From: an uncultured Oscillospiraceae bacterium
Lineage (GTDB): Bacteria > Bacillota > Clostridia > Oscillospirales > Oscillospiraceae
NCBI GenBank assembly: GCA_910588105.1
Contig: CAJUQD010000049.1
Span: 1 to 20,061 of the forward strand
DNA length: 20,061 nucleotides
Reading direction: 5' to 3'
In this document: piece by piece, positions 1-7,653 of the stretch
Layout of the letters: every line of letters starts with the position of its first letter
How positions within the stretch are numbered: position 1 is the stretch's first letter
Made by a program: the position numbers and the translations under genes
Notes under the pieces: model-generated
What the model was told of the DNA's origin: nothing
The model's database searches: none
Seen by the model: only the letters and a program-made list of their open reading frames with translations

Positions 1-1501
1 CGCTCTCCAGCGCATGGGCCAGCGCTTGAATCGGGAAGCTGTCCCAATCCTCCACTTTGTCCAGCAGGGCTTCCAATGCGGCGGCGTCCTCCGTCTCCAG
101 CATCTGCGCCGCGATCCCCAGCTCACACCTGTCCTCCAGGGGCAGAAACGCGGTGTAGGCGTGGCGGACCACATCTTCCTCCGTCCCCTCCGAGCGGATA
201 AAGGCCCCCTCAAACATCCCCGCGCCCAACTGGAGGAACCCGGCCCGGCGCTGGTCCGCCTGGGCCTGAGTGGGGCTGGGGCTGTTGATCCCCTCCCACA
301 GCAGCAGCACCAGCGGGGCGGTATTCACGTCGAAATGACTGTGCAGGTTACAGAGGTTGCGCACACAATCCCCCGCCTGTTTCCCATCCATTTCCTTGAA
401 GTCCAAGGATTCCATCAGCCGCAGGCATTTCTCCGGCTGCTTTTCATGGAGATAGCCCGAGGCCAGCACCATAGCCACGCTGAGCTTGCTGTGGGAATCG
501 GTCTTGTACAGAGAACTGGCCAGAAGATCGCCTTGGTCAAACCGCCCAGCCTTGTAATCATTCACCCCTTGGAGGTATTTTTCCCCCCAGTAGATGCTTT
601 TGGTGTAATCGTCCTTGTTCCACGCCACCCCAAAGGCAAACCAAGCGATTTCCACCCGGACGAAAATGGAGTCCGGGAACAGGGCTTCTGCTTTTTTGAT
701 CCACTCCTCCAGCTCCGGCAACTGGTTTGCGATGGCGTAGCGCACCGCCCAGCGGTAGATAGGCGGGCCGAACAGCTTCCATTGGGACCGCTTTTCCTCC
801 ACCCCGGCCATGGCCCGGCGCAGATAGTCCCCCTGTTCCGGCAGGTTATCCCCGGATTCAACGCACTGGGTCAGGATGATTAAGTTGTCGGGATCCCCTT
901 CCAGCTGCTTGCGCAGCAGCTCCATATTCCGCTTTTGCTTTTCGACCCGCTTCGCCGGATCCTGGTAGACATATCCATCGTGATGGAAAATGCCCCCCCG
1001 GATCAGCATGGTGCGCAGATCGCCCTGATAGGGCCAGTGCTCATGGATGGCCCCCTCATACCGAAGTCCGGAAGACAAACGCAGCAAGCGCACCGCCAGA
1101 AAGTCGGAATGGCCCCCGCTCCTCTCCAGCTCCGCCGTGTGGTAGTTGCGGATGATAACCGAGGCGAAGTCAAACGCCTTGTCCGTGGTCAGGAATTTTA
1201 CATATCCCCCGATATCGGGATCTACCCACTCGTCGCAGTCGATGGACATATACCAGGTGCCGGAACAACGGTCCATCACCGCGTTGCGGGCTGCGGCAAA
1301 ATCGTTGATCCAGGGGAAGTCAATCACAATATCCGCGTACCGCTCCGCCACGGCGCGGCTCCCGTCATCCGCCCCGGTGTCCGCCATCACCAGCTCGCAG
1401 GGCAACGCGTCCCGCAGGGGCCGGAGGGACTTCAGGCACCGCTCCAGGCAACGGATCTCGTTTTTAAAAATAATGCCGATGGACAGCAGGGGCTTTGACA
1501 T
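1..1501 (-). CDS. TPR-type family 2 glycosyltransferase, 3' end outside window
   Basis: The frame is open from the ATG at 1501 to the window edge, giving at least 500 residues; the C-terminus is missing. The N-terminal ~200 residues are a GT-A fold glycosyltransferase of family 2. The strand-1 motif LLSIGIIFKNE is at residues 5-15, the nucleotide-binding ADTGADDGS at 40-48, INDFAAARN at 66-73 and the metal-binding DxD-like DCDEW at 88-92. The rest is helical with TPR-like character (for example LSVAMVLASGYLHEKQPEK), as in SunS-like/TPR glycosyltransferases. AAAGGAGAG precedes the ATG at good spacing. The gene lies directly downstream of flagellin on the same strand, where such enzymes commonly glycosylate flagellin Ser/Thr; that substrate is inferred from position only. 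Acceptor and sugar donor cannot be read from the sequence. Confidence 0.88.
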   Translation of the reverse strand, partial: MSKPLLSIGIIFKNEIRCLERCLKSLRPLRDALPCELVMADTGADDGSRAVAERYADIVIDFPWINDFAAARNAVMDRCSGTWYMSIDCDEWVDPDIGGYVKFLTTDKAFDFASVIIRNYHTAELERSGGHSDFLAVRLLRLSSGLRYEGAIHEHWPYQGDLRTMLIRGGIFHHDGYVYQDPAKRVEKQKRNMELLRKQLEGDPDNLIILTQCVESGDNLPEQGDYLRRAMAGVEEKRSQWKLFGPPIYRWAVRYAIANQLPELEEWIKKAEALFPDSIFVRVEIAWFAFGVAWNKDDYTKSIYWGEKYLQGVNDYKAGRFDQGDLLASSLYKTDSHSKLSVAMVLASGYLHEKQPEKCLRLMESLDFKEMDGKQAGDCVRNLCNLHSHFDVNTAPLVLLLWEGINSPSPTQAQADQRRAGFLQLGAGMFEGAFIRSEGTEEDVVRHAYTAFLPLEDRCELGIAAQMLETEDAAALEALLDKVEDWDSFPIQALAHALES

Positions 1502-1524
1502 GGCAAATCTCTCCTTTTCGCTTC

Positions 1525-1573
1525 GGGGCACATGGGAAAGGCGCCGTTGCGCGGCGGCTTTCCCCTATGCCCC
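1525..1573 (-). other. Long imperfect hairpin in glycosyltransferase leader
   Basis: The arms GGGAAAG (1534-1540) and CTTTCCC (1558-1564) pair, continue inward over gcgccg/cggcgg with one mismatch, and outward over GGGGCA/TGCCCC. There is no U-run on either side. The hairpin sits between the flagellin terminator and the ribosome binding site of the glycosyltransferase. It may protect or process a read-through mRNA; that role is inferred. Confidence 0.5.
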
Positions 1574-1575
1574 GC

Positions 1576-1610
1576 AAAAGAACGGGGGCGGGCTTGTGCC
1601 CGCCCCCGTT
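1576..1610 (-). terminator. Intrinsic terminator after flagellin
   Basis: A perfect 13-bp stem, AACGGGGGCGGGC with GCCCGCCCCCGTT, has a 4-nt loop and is followed on the minus strand by CTTTT. It lies about 43 nt past the flagellin stop codon. The short U-tract may allow some read-through into the glycosyltransferase. Confidence 0.75.
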
Positions 1611-1652
1611 TGTCGCGTTGGGCTGATGGTGCTTGGGGTGTCAACCAGCTTC

Positions 1653-3425
1653 TTACTGGAGGAGCTGGAGCACACCCTGGGGCACCTGGTTGGCCTGAGC
1701 CAGCATGGCCTGAGCGGACTGGATCAGGATGTTGTTCTTGGTGTAGGCCATCATCTCGGCGGCCACGTCGGTGTCGCGGATGGTGGACTCGGCATCCTGG
1801 ATGTTCTCGGTCATGACGGACAGGTTGTTGATGGTGTGGTCCAAGCGGTTCTGGGTGGCGCCCAGAGTGCCGCGCACGTCGGACACCTGGTTGATGGCGG
1901 CCTTGATCTTGTCAACCGCGGTGGCGGCGCTGGCCTGGTCGGCGATGCTGATGTCGGCAATGCCCAGGGAGGACACGTGCATATCGCCCAGGCTCACCTT
2001 CAGCTGGTTGTAGCTGTCGGCGGTGTCGCCGATCTGCAGGGTCAGCCCCTTGCCGGTGCCGTTCTTGGCGGGAACCTTGATGGCGTTGAAGGTGCCGGTC
2101 TGGATCTGCTTCTGGATACCCTCATAAGTGGTCAGGTCGGCCCGGCCGCCCTTACCGTTGCCGTTATAGTCTTCCTTCTCCTGGAAGGTCAGAATGCCGT
2201 CCGTGCCCTTCTGGCCCACGGTGAACATCTTGTTGTCGGCAGCGGCCACAGTCAGGCGGCTCAGGGCCTCGGACAGGGCGCTGCCGGAACCGGCCTTGGC
2301 ATCCAGCAAAGCGCCGTTGTCGTCCACCAGGTCACTGATGTCCACGGCCTTGAAGCCGTCGCCGGCGGCGGCAAGGGCGTCCAGGGTCTCCTGCTTGCTG
2401 GCAAACACATAGGTGACGTCGCCCACAGTGATGGCCTTGCCGTCCACAATGGCCGTAGACGTCAATGCGGCATTGAGTTCAGTGTTGGCCAGGATGGTGC
2501 CCTGCTTGGGCGCGCCCTCGGTGATGACCTGGGTGCCCATGTTCACGGTGCCGCCCTGGATTCCAACGCCCGAAACCGAGACGTTAAAGTTGCCGGTGAA
2601 GCTGGCCGCGGCGGTGGAGGCGTCCATGGCGGCGTCGGTCATCTCAAAGACCAGCTTGGAGCCGTCGGCCTTCACAGTATAGGTCACGCCGCCAATAGCC
2701 ATCTCTTTTTCGCCGGCGGCGCCCACGATCCCCTTGGCCAGATCCGCGCCGGTCGCGCCGTTGGCCACGGTAGCGATAATGGTACTGCCGCCGATGGTGA
2801 CGGTGACGTTCTGGGCGCCGGTGGTGGTGAAGGAGATGTTCTCCAGCTCGACCTCGAACTTGGTCTTGGTAGCCTGCTGGCCGTCCTTGTGGAGGATGGT
2901 TTGGTTGCCCGCCTGCGTAAGAGTTGTGGTAGCGGTAGCCGCAGTTCCTTTAATTTGCAGAGCGGTCTTGCTGCCCACCTCGTACTTCACGGAGTCGGCC
3001 TCCATGGTGCCGTCGAACAGCTTGATGCCGTTGAAGTTGGCGCTGTCGGCGATCCGATTGATCTCGGAGCGCAGCTGGTTCAGTTCCTTCTGCATCTGGG
3101 CGCGGTCAGTGGTGTCATCGTAGGTGCCGTTGGCGGACTGGGTGGCCAGCTCCACCATACGGTTGAGCATATCGTGAACCTCAGTCAGGGCGCCCTCGGC
3201 GGTCTGCACCAGGGAGATGCCGTCCTTCGCGTTCTTCTGGGCGGTCTCCAGGCCGGTGATCTGGGCGCGCATCTTCTCGGAAATGGCCAGGCCGGCGGCG
3301 TCATCGCCCGCGCGGTTGATCTTGTAGCCGGAGGAGAGCTTCTCCAGGTTCTTCTTCATCGCGGACACGTTGCTGGTGTAGTTCCGATAGGCGTTCATCG
3401 CCATAATATTGTGCTGAATACGCAT
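1653..3425 (-). CDS. Flagellin
   Basis: This is the structural subunit of the flagellar filament, secreted by the flagellar type III apparatus and polymerised outside the cell. The protein is 590 residues. The N-terminal D0/D1 domain starts MRIQHNIMAMNAYRNY and contains LSSGYKINRAGDDAAGLAIS. The C-terminal D0 ends with the classic AQAMLAQANQVPQGVLQLLQ. Between them, from roughly residue 175 to 490, is a Thr/Ala/Gly-rich variable domain that makes it much larger than the ~300-residue minimal flagellins. The D1 segment LNRMVELATQ matches the conserved TLR5-contact and filament-packing segment. The start was chosen at MRIQHN because AAAAGGAG lies just upstream; an in-frame extension to 3557 is leader sequence with no flagellin similarity. 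A sigma-28 promoter is found at 3718-3745. Family is certain; the hag/fliC symbol depends on genus convention. Confidence 0.97.
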   Translation of the reverse strand: MRIQHNIMAMNAYRNYTSNVSAMKKNLEKLSSGYKINRAGDDAAGLAISEKMRAQITGLETAQKNAKDGISLVQTAEGALTEVHDMLNRMVELATQSANGTYDDTTDRAQMQKELNQLRSEINRIADSANFNGIKLFDGTMEADSVKYEVGSKTALQIKGTAATATTTLTQAGNQTILHKDGQQATKTKFEVELENISFTTTGAQNVTVTIGGSTIIATVANGATGADLAKGIVGAAGEKEMAIGGVTYTVKADGSKLVFEMTDAAMDASTAAASFTGNFNVSVSGVGIQGGTVNMGTQVITEGAPKQGTILANTELNAALTSTAIVDGKAITVGDVTYVFASKQETLDALAAAGDGFKAVDISDLVDDNGALLDAKAGSGSALSEALSRLTVAAADNKMFTVGQKGTDGILTFQEKEDYNGNGKGGRADLTTYEGIQKQIQTGTFNAIKVPAKNGTGKGLTLQIGDTADSYNQLKVSLGDMHVSSLGIADISIADQASAATAVDKIKAAINQVSDVRGTLGATQNRLDHTINNLSVMTENIQDAESTIRDTDVAAEMMAYTKNNILIQSAQAMLAQANQVPQGVLQLLQ

Positions 3426-3711
3426 GATTATAACTCCTTTTAATAAATTATTTTGTGTGCCTGGGCCTTCCTTTGCCGCAGCACATGGGGCTTCCGGCCC
3501 GACTGTGCGGCCTGGCCTTGGCCGCGCGGTCCGTCCGGCGCTGGGACTATATTTCAACCGGCCCGGAACCGGTCAAAACCTGAATCAAAGCGGCCCCTGC
3601 ACATGGGGCCGCCGCTCCTGCTGCCCTTCTTGATCCAATTCAATACCCAACAGAACGTCCAAAAAGTATAAGTTTTGCTCCACTTGTTTCAGATCCCGTA
3701 CTTGGCCGTTC
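3426..3711 (-). promoter_or_regulatory. Long structured flagellin 5' leader
   Basis: The mRNA leader is about 285 nt between the sigma-28 promoter and the flagellin start. A perfect 8-bp hairpin (GCGGCCCC/GGGGCCGC) is at 3591-3613. An 11-bp direct repeat, GCACATGGGGC on the plus strand, occurs at 3481-3491 and 3599-3609. Near the start there are two GGA-containing sites on the minus strand, AAAGGAAGG around 3470 and AAAAGGAG over the ribosome binding site. This resembles the two-site CsrA arrangement of Bacillus hag leaders, but CsrA control is only inferred. Confidence 0.5.
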
Positions 3712-3717
3712 ACCTAC

Positions 3718-3745
3718 TTATTCGGCAGTATTTTCAAAAAGTTTA
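3718..3745 (-). promoter_or_regulatory. Sigma-28 (SigD/FliA) promoter for flagellin
   Basis: Read on the minus strand, TAAA (3745-3742) is followed by exactly 15 nt and then GCCGAATAA (3726-3718). The sigma-28 consensus is TAAA-N15-GCCGATAA, so this is a near-perfect match with the expected partner gene downstream. Confidence 0.88.
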
Positions 3746-3828
3746 GCCCGTATTTTAAAAATTTTTAGCCGCCTCACGCGCGGCTCATAATCTATAGAAT
3801 TTGTTCGTCTTCCCTCTGCAAAGTACGC

Positions 3829-3863
3829 AAAAAGCCTGCCGAACGGGTTTCAGCGGGCTTTTT
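3829..3863. terminator. Bidirectional intrinsic terminator
   Basis: AAAAAGCCTGC at 3829-3839 pairs with GCGGGCTTTTT at 3853-3863 (one G-U pair) around a 13-nt loop. A run of five T follows in either orientation. No intact gene now ends here, so it probably served genes that have since decayed. The rest of 3746-4110 shows no convincing coding sequence and is less GC-rich than its surroundings. Confidence 0.65.
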
Positions 3864-4111
3864 GTATGAAATTCATCTGTTTTCACATGCGCAGGGGCGG
3901 ATTTTCCATAAAGTATTCTGATACTCGGCAGACTTTGCAAAGATGGCCGGTATCCGCTCCAAATTCCCGGTCCGCCCTTTTCAAACCGCCGTTTGTGCCG
4001 ATAATACCTATAGAATGTCAGCCTTTCCAGGAACCTGGCTGTGGTTTTCCTGAAGGCTGGTCTCATCGATATGTCCCGCCCCATCAATTTTCCGGCATAA
4101 AGAGCAAGAGG

Positions 4112-4219
4112 GGTTTACCCCAGTTATCTGCGCACTGGGGCAGCGGTCCGGCGGGGTGCGCCGTCAGCGGGGACATCACCACGGAGGAACTCCGGCAAAT
4201 CATTGATTCCATTTCATGA
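4112..4219 (+). pseudogene. C-terminal remnant, DUF4367-like tail
   Basis: The last ~35 codons of an open frame ending at TGA 4217-4219 read like a genuine protein end: SAHWGSGPAGCAVSGDITTE followed by ELRQIIDSIS. The pattern of a hydrophobic strand, then SGD-I/L-T-x-E-E-L-x-x-I-x-x-S-I, is the usual C-terminal strand-helix of DUF4367-type extracytoplasmic domains (recalled family pattern, not searched). Upstream the frame loses any family resemblance and no start with a ribosome binding site is visible. I read it as the surviving tail of a deleted gene immediately in front of the next gene, whose ribosome binding site starts 4 nt after this stop. Confidence 0.4.
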
Positions 4220-4238
4220 AGCAGGAGGTTGTATCAAA

Positions 4239-6050
4239 ATGGAAGAGCAGCAGAAAAAGAGACAGGAAAACGTAGTGGCTGGCTTGGTGGGTGCTTTTTT
4301 AGGCGCCCTGCTGGGCGTGGTGTGCACCGTGGTCATCGGGCAGCTGGGCTATGTGGCGTCCTTGTCCGGCCTCATTATGGCCGTGGGCGCGCTGAAGGGC
4401 TACGAGCTGCTGGGCGGGCGGCTGAGCAAAAAGGGGGCGGTGATCTCCTCCGCCCTCATTCTGGTGATGACCTGGCTGGCCCACCGGCTCACCTGGGCCA
4501 TCGCCCTGACCTCCACCGTCGGCCTTGGGGTGTTCGACAGCTTCCAGGCCATCCCCGAGCTGCTGGAGGCGGGGCTTTTGGAGGGCCCCGCCTACTGGGG
4601 CGACCTGGTCATGCTGTACCTGTTCACCCTGCTGGGGGCGGTGCCCACCATCATCGGTGGGCTGCGCAGTGCCGACCTGCCCGACCTGCCCCAGGCGGCG
4701 GCATCCGCCCAGGGCGGCGAGCTGCCCGGGCTCACCCTCTATCCCGGCAGCGTGGCCTGGATGCGTCCCCTGCGGCTGAGCGCGGCGGGCGCCATGTTCG
4801 TAGGTCTGATACCGGGGATCGCACTGCTCCTGGCCGGCTTTGCCAACGGCGCCCCCCTTACCTTTACCCTGGCGGCAATGGGCTGCATCGTGGCCAGCTT
4901 TGTGATGATGTTTTTTGCCCTGCCCAGCATCCAGCTGTGCTACCGCTCCATGAACCTGATGGTCCGCAGCGGCAGCACCGTATGGCGGGTCACCCTGCCC
5001 ATGCTGAACAACGCCGATACATACCGCTTTACCAAACGAACCGGGGCCTTCCGGGCCATCCGCTGGGAAATCCTCACCGAGCAGGAGCGGGATCAGCTCA
5101 AGATGTCCGTCCAGCGGGCCATCGCCCTGCTGAGCAGCGGCCAGGTGATGCCCGGCAGCGCCCTTAGCGCAGCGGTGATGCCCCTGCCCAACCTCCGCAT
5201 TTACAAGGAAACCCGCTGGCTCTGGAAGGGGACCTACTCCGGCCGGGACGGCAAGGAGAAAAAAGTCGCCATCCCCAAAGCCTATGAGGGCTTCGCCCCC
5301 GCCCAGGAGCTGGAGGCCGCCCAGCAGCCCGTCCCGCCCCATTGGGGACTGCTGGCGGCGGCTGCGGCGCTGACGGCGGCGCTGGCGCTGGCGGGCGCTG
5401 GGCTGGGCTGGACTCTGGACGGCGGCGGGCGAAATAATCCCGGCGCCGGCGATCCCCTGCCCTCCCCCACCGCCACCATCCCGCCCGAGTCCTCCGTCCC
5501 GGTCCAGCCCGACCCCCAGGGGCTGTTCCACGTGGGGGAGGAGCTGGGGTACGAGTTCACCGCCGTGGGCTACATCAAGGCCCCGGACGGAATGTTCGCC
5601 CAGGACGGCTCCTATGTGGACGCCCACGTCCCCTACAGCGAGGAGCCGGTCTACCTGGAGGACGGCCACGCCATCCGCTCCGCCGCCCACGGCATGGAGG
5701 TAACAGTCAAAATCGCCCAGACCGACGGGGACGCCAGAGACGTGGTGGACCAGGCCTATGAGCTGATGGCCGAGTCCGGCACGGACTTCTATGAGGACGG
5801 CGTACAGGACACCTACTATTTCGACGAATACGACATCGCCGTCAAGCAGGTGTCCTACTTTGAGGAGAACCGCACCAAGGTGCGGGTGGCGGTGCTGTAC
5901 GCCGACTATAAGCAGGATGGATACTACCTCTCCGCCGCCATCATCTACCAGCCCGAGCTCATGGACGGGGATTACCCCGCCCTGCTGGCGGAGCTCGGCG
6001 ATGCCTATGCCCTGAACCTGCCGGAGATCCCGCCCATGGATGAGGCATAG
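4239..6050 (+). CDS. Multi-spanning membrane protein of unknown function
   Basis: The protein has 603 residues; the start ATG at 4239 is fixed by AGGAGG at 4223-4228. I do not recognise a named family. A charged N-terminus (MEEQQKKRQE) is followed by hydrophobic segments at roughly residues 12-35, 40-58, 68-90, 121-141, 180-202 and 207-230. A cytoplasmic stretch with basic character (about 235-365) comes next, then a last strong membrane segment at 369-392. A Pro/Ser linker leads to an acidic, Tyr-rich domain of ~170 residues (about 430-600) that should lie outside the cell. The N-terminal glycine-rich pair of helices resembles small Clostridia membrane proteins often annotated as hypothetical. 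It is monocistronic by spacing: a decayed remnant precedes it and a fresh promoter follows. No catalytic motif is visible. Confidence 0.85.
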   Translation: MEEQQKKRQENVVAGLVGAFLGALLGVVCTVVIGQLGYVASLSGLIMAVGALKGYELLGGRLSKKGAVISSALILVMTWLAHRLTWAIALTSTVGLGVFDSFQAIPELLEAGLLEGPAYWGDLVMLYLFTLLGAVPTIIGGLRSADLPDLPQAAASAQGGELPGLTLYPGSVAWMRPLRLSAAGAMFVGLIPGIALLLAGFANGAPLTFTLAAMGCIVASFVMMFFALPSIQLCYRSMNLMVRSGSTVWRVTLPMLNNADTYRFTKRTGAFRAIRWEILTEQERDQLKMSVQRAIALLSSGQVMPGSALSAAVMPLPNLRIYKETRWLWKGTYSGRDGKEKKVAIPKAYEGFAPAQELEAAQQPVPPHWGLLAAAAALTAALALAGAGLGWTLDGGGRNNPGAGDPLPSPTATIPPESSVPVQPDPQGLFHVGEELGYEFTAVGYIKAPDGMFAQDGSYVDAHVPYSEEPVYLEDGHAIRSAAHGMEVTVKIAQTDGDARDVVDQAYELMAESGTDFYEDGVQDTYYFDEYDIAVKQVSYFEENRTKVRVAVLYADYKQDGYYLSAAIIYQPELMDGDYPALLAELGDAYALNLPEIPPMDEA

Positions 6051-6116
6051 CCGAAGCCTACCAAAGCCGTCCTCTCCAAGGAAGGGCAACTTTCATTTCC
6101 CTGCCGCATAACGGTG

Positions 6117-6145
6117 TTGAAATCCCGGCCAAAAACTGCTATACT
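6117..6145 (+). promoter_or_regulatory. Sigma-A promoter of the O-acetyltransferase operon
   Basis: TTGAAA (6117-6122) and TATACT (6140-6145) are separated by exactly 17 nt. The site lies in the 174-nt gap before the MBOAT gene, on the same strand. The transcription start is expected near 6152. Confidence 0.8.
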
Positions 6146-6153
6146 AGGCAACT

Positions 6154-6187
6154 AAAGGTCGGGCAGGCCAGTCCTGCCGCCCTTTTT
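6154..6187 (+). terminator. Promoter-proximal terminator-like hairpin (possible attenuator)
   Basis: GGCAGG pairs with CCTGCC around loop CCAGT; after a bulge and a mismatch the stem continues through GG/CC and AAA/TTT, and a TTTTT run ends at 6187. It begins within a few nucleotides of the predicted transcription start and comes before the ribosome binding site of the operon. It would end most transcripts unless it is bypassed. Confidence 0.5.
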
Positions 6188-6224
6188 CAGCGTTTGCGCG
6201 TTCACTCATTTAGGCGGTGATCCT

Positions 6225-7640
6225 ATGGTTTTCAGCAGCATCCTGTTCCTCTTTTTCTTCCTTCCCGCGCTGCTTCTCTGCTACTTCTGCCTGCCCCGGC
6301 GCTTCCGCGCCTGGCGCAACGGAGTGCTGCTGGCTTTCAGCCTGTTCTTCTACGCCTGCGGCGGGCTGTACTACCTGCCTGTGCTGCTGTGCTCCACTGC
6401 CGTCAACTACCTGTGCGGGCTGCTGGCCGCCCCGGGGCGGCCCAATGCCGCCCGGCGGGCGGGGCTTTGGGCCGCCGTCCTGCTGGGCCTTGGGATGCTG
6501 GGCTGGTTCAAGTACGCCGGGTTCCTCGCCGCCAACCTCAACCGCCTGGGGGTCCGGCTGAACCTGCCCCCAATCGTTCTGCCCATCGGCATCTCCTTTT
6601 TCACCTTCCAGGGGCTGAGCTACGTCATCGACGTGTACCGCGGAGACGCCCCCTGCCAGCGCAACCCCTTCTACGTAGCCCTCTACGTAGCCCTGTTCCC
6701 CCAACTGGTGGCCGGGCCCATCGTACGCTATTCCACCGTGGCCCGGGAGATCACCGGCCGGGAGGAGTCCCTGTCCGAATTCTCCCAGGGGGCGGCGCGG
6801 TTCCTGTTCGGGCTGGGCAAAAAAATGCTGCTGGCCAACGCCATGGGCGAGGTCGCCGACGCTGTGTTCGCCCAATCCCCCGCCGCCATGGCCGCCGGTA
6901 CGGCATGGGCGGGGGCGGCGGCATACACCCTCCAGATTTACTTCGACTTCTCCGCCTATTCCGACATGGCCATCGGCCTGGGGCGGATGTTTGGCTTTCA
7001 TTTCCTGGAAAACTTCAACTACCCCTATGTCTCCCAGTCTGTCACCGAGTTCTGGCGGCGGTGGCACATCTCCCTGTCCACCTGGTTCCGGGATTACGTC
7101 TATATCCCCCTGGGAGGAAGCCGCCGCTCCCCCGTTCGGAACATCCTCAACCTGGCGGCTGTGTGGCTGCTCACCGGGCTGTGGCACGGGGCGGCGTGGA
7201 CCTTCGTGCTGTGGGGCGCATGGTTCTTCCTGCTGCTGGCGGGGGAAAAGCTGCTGTGGGGACGGGGGCTGGCCCGGCTGCCCCGGGTTTTCCGCCGCGG
7301 CTATACCCTGCTGGCGGTCATGATTAGCTGGGTGCTGTTCCGCTCCCCCTCCGCCGCCTATGCCGGGGCCTATTTCCAGGCCATGCTGGGCCTGGGCGGA
7401 GCATCGGACGGGCAGACCGCCTATTACCTTCTCCAATATTGGCCTGAGTGGGCCGCCTGCCTTATCGCCTCCCTGCCGGTGAAAAACTGGCTGCAATCCA
7501 AGCTGCCGGAGGAAGGGACAGGCCCCGCCTCCCTGGTTCAAATCTGGTGCCCCAAGCTGGCGGCGCTGGCCCTGCTGGCCCTGTCCTACCTCAAGCTGGC
7601 AACGGGCAGCTTCAACCCCTTCATCTACTTCCAATTCTGA
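6225..7640 (+). CDS. MBOAT family membrane O-acyltransferase (AlgI-like)
   Basis: This is a membrane-bound O-acyltransferase of the AlgI/DltB type, which moves acetyl groups across the membrane for O-acetylation of an extracellular polysaccharide. The protein has 471 residues, the usual AlgI length, and starts with a hydrophobic segment (MVFSSILFLFFFLPALLLCY). Family signatures are ISFFTFQGLSYVIDVYRG (123-140), the LVAGPIVRY turn (161-169), YFDFSAYSDMAIGLGRMFGF (239-258), EFWRRWHISLSTWFRDYVYI (275-294) with His281, and the second key histidine in GLWHGAAWTF (His321). The ATG at 6225 is preceded by AGGCGGTGAT. The DHHW partner follows 13 nt after the stop codon, with its ribosome binding site touching this stop, so the two are a co-translated pair. 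The polysaccharide substrate is unknown; no polymer biosynthesis genes are in the window. Confidence 0.95.
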   Translation: MVFSSILFLFFFLPALLLCYFCLPRRFRAWRNGVLLAFSLFFYACGGLYYLPVLLCSTAVNYLCGLLAAPGRPNAARRAGLWAAVLLGLGMLGWFKYAGFLAANLNRLGVRLNLPPIVLPIGISFFTFQGLSYVIDVYRGDAPCQRNPFYVALYVALFPQLVAGPIVRYSTVAREITGREESLSEFSQGAARFLFGLGKKMLLANAMGEVADAVFAQSPAAMAAGTAWAGAAAYTLQIYFDFSAYSDMAIGLGRMFGFHFLENFNYPYVSQSVTEFWRRWHISLSTWFRDYVYIPLGGSRRSPVRNILNLAAVWLLTGLWHGAAWTFVLWGAWFFLLLAGEKLLWGRGLARLPRVFRRGYTLLAVMISWVLFRSPSAAYAGAYFQAMLGLGGASDGQTAYYLLQYWPEWAACLIASLPVKNWLQSKLPEEGTGPASLVQIWCPKLAALALLALSYLKLATGSFNPFIYFQF

Positions 7641-7653
7641 GGAGGCGGTCAGT

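Noticed and set aside
1146..3443. Very long open frame on the plus strand opposite flagellin
   Set aside because: It is the mirror of a certain flagellin gene; its low-complexity Gly/Val/His composition is what GC-rich antisense reading produces.
3585..3713. 42-codon GTG-initiated ORF in the flagellin leader (minus strand)
   Set aside because: The GTG would lie almost at the transcription start with no ribosome binding site, and the frame ends inside the GC hairpin. Possible, but nothing supports translation.
3785..4087. 100-residue minus-strand ORF in the gene-poor stretch
   Set aside because: No ribosome binding site, no recognisable domain, and it runs through the bidirectional terminator.
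4299..6089. Long minus-strand open frame opposite the membrane protein
   Set aside because: Gly/Gln/His-rich antisense reading without a ribosome binding site; the plus-strand frame has AGGAGG and membrane helices.
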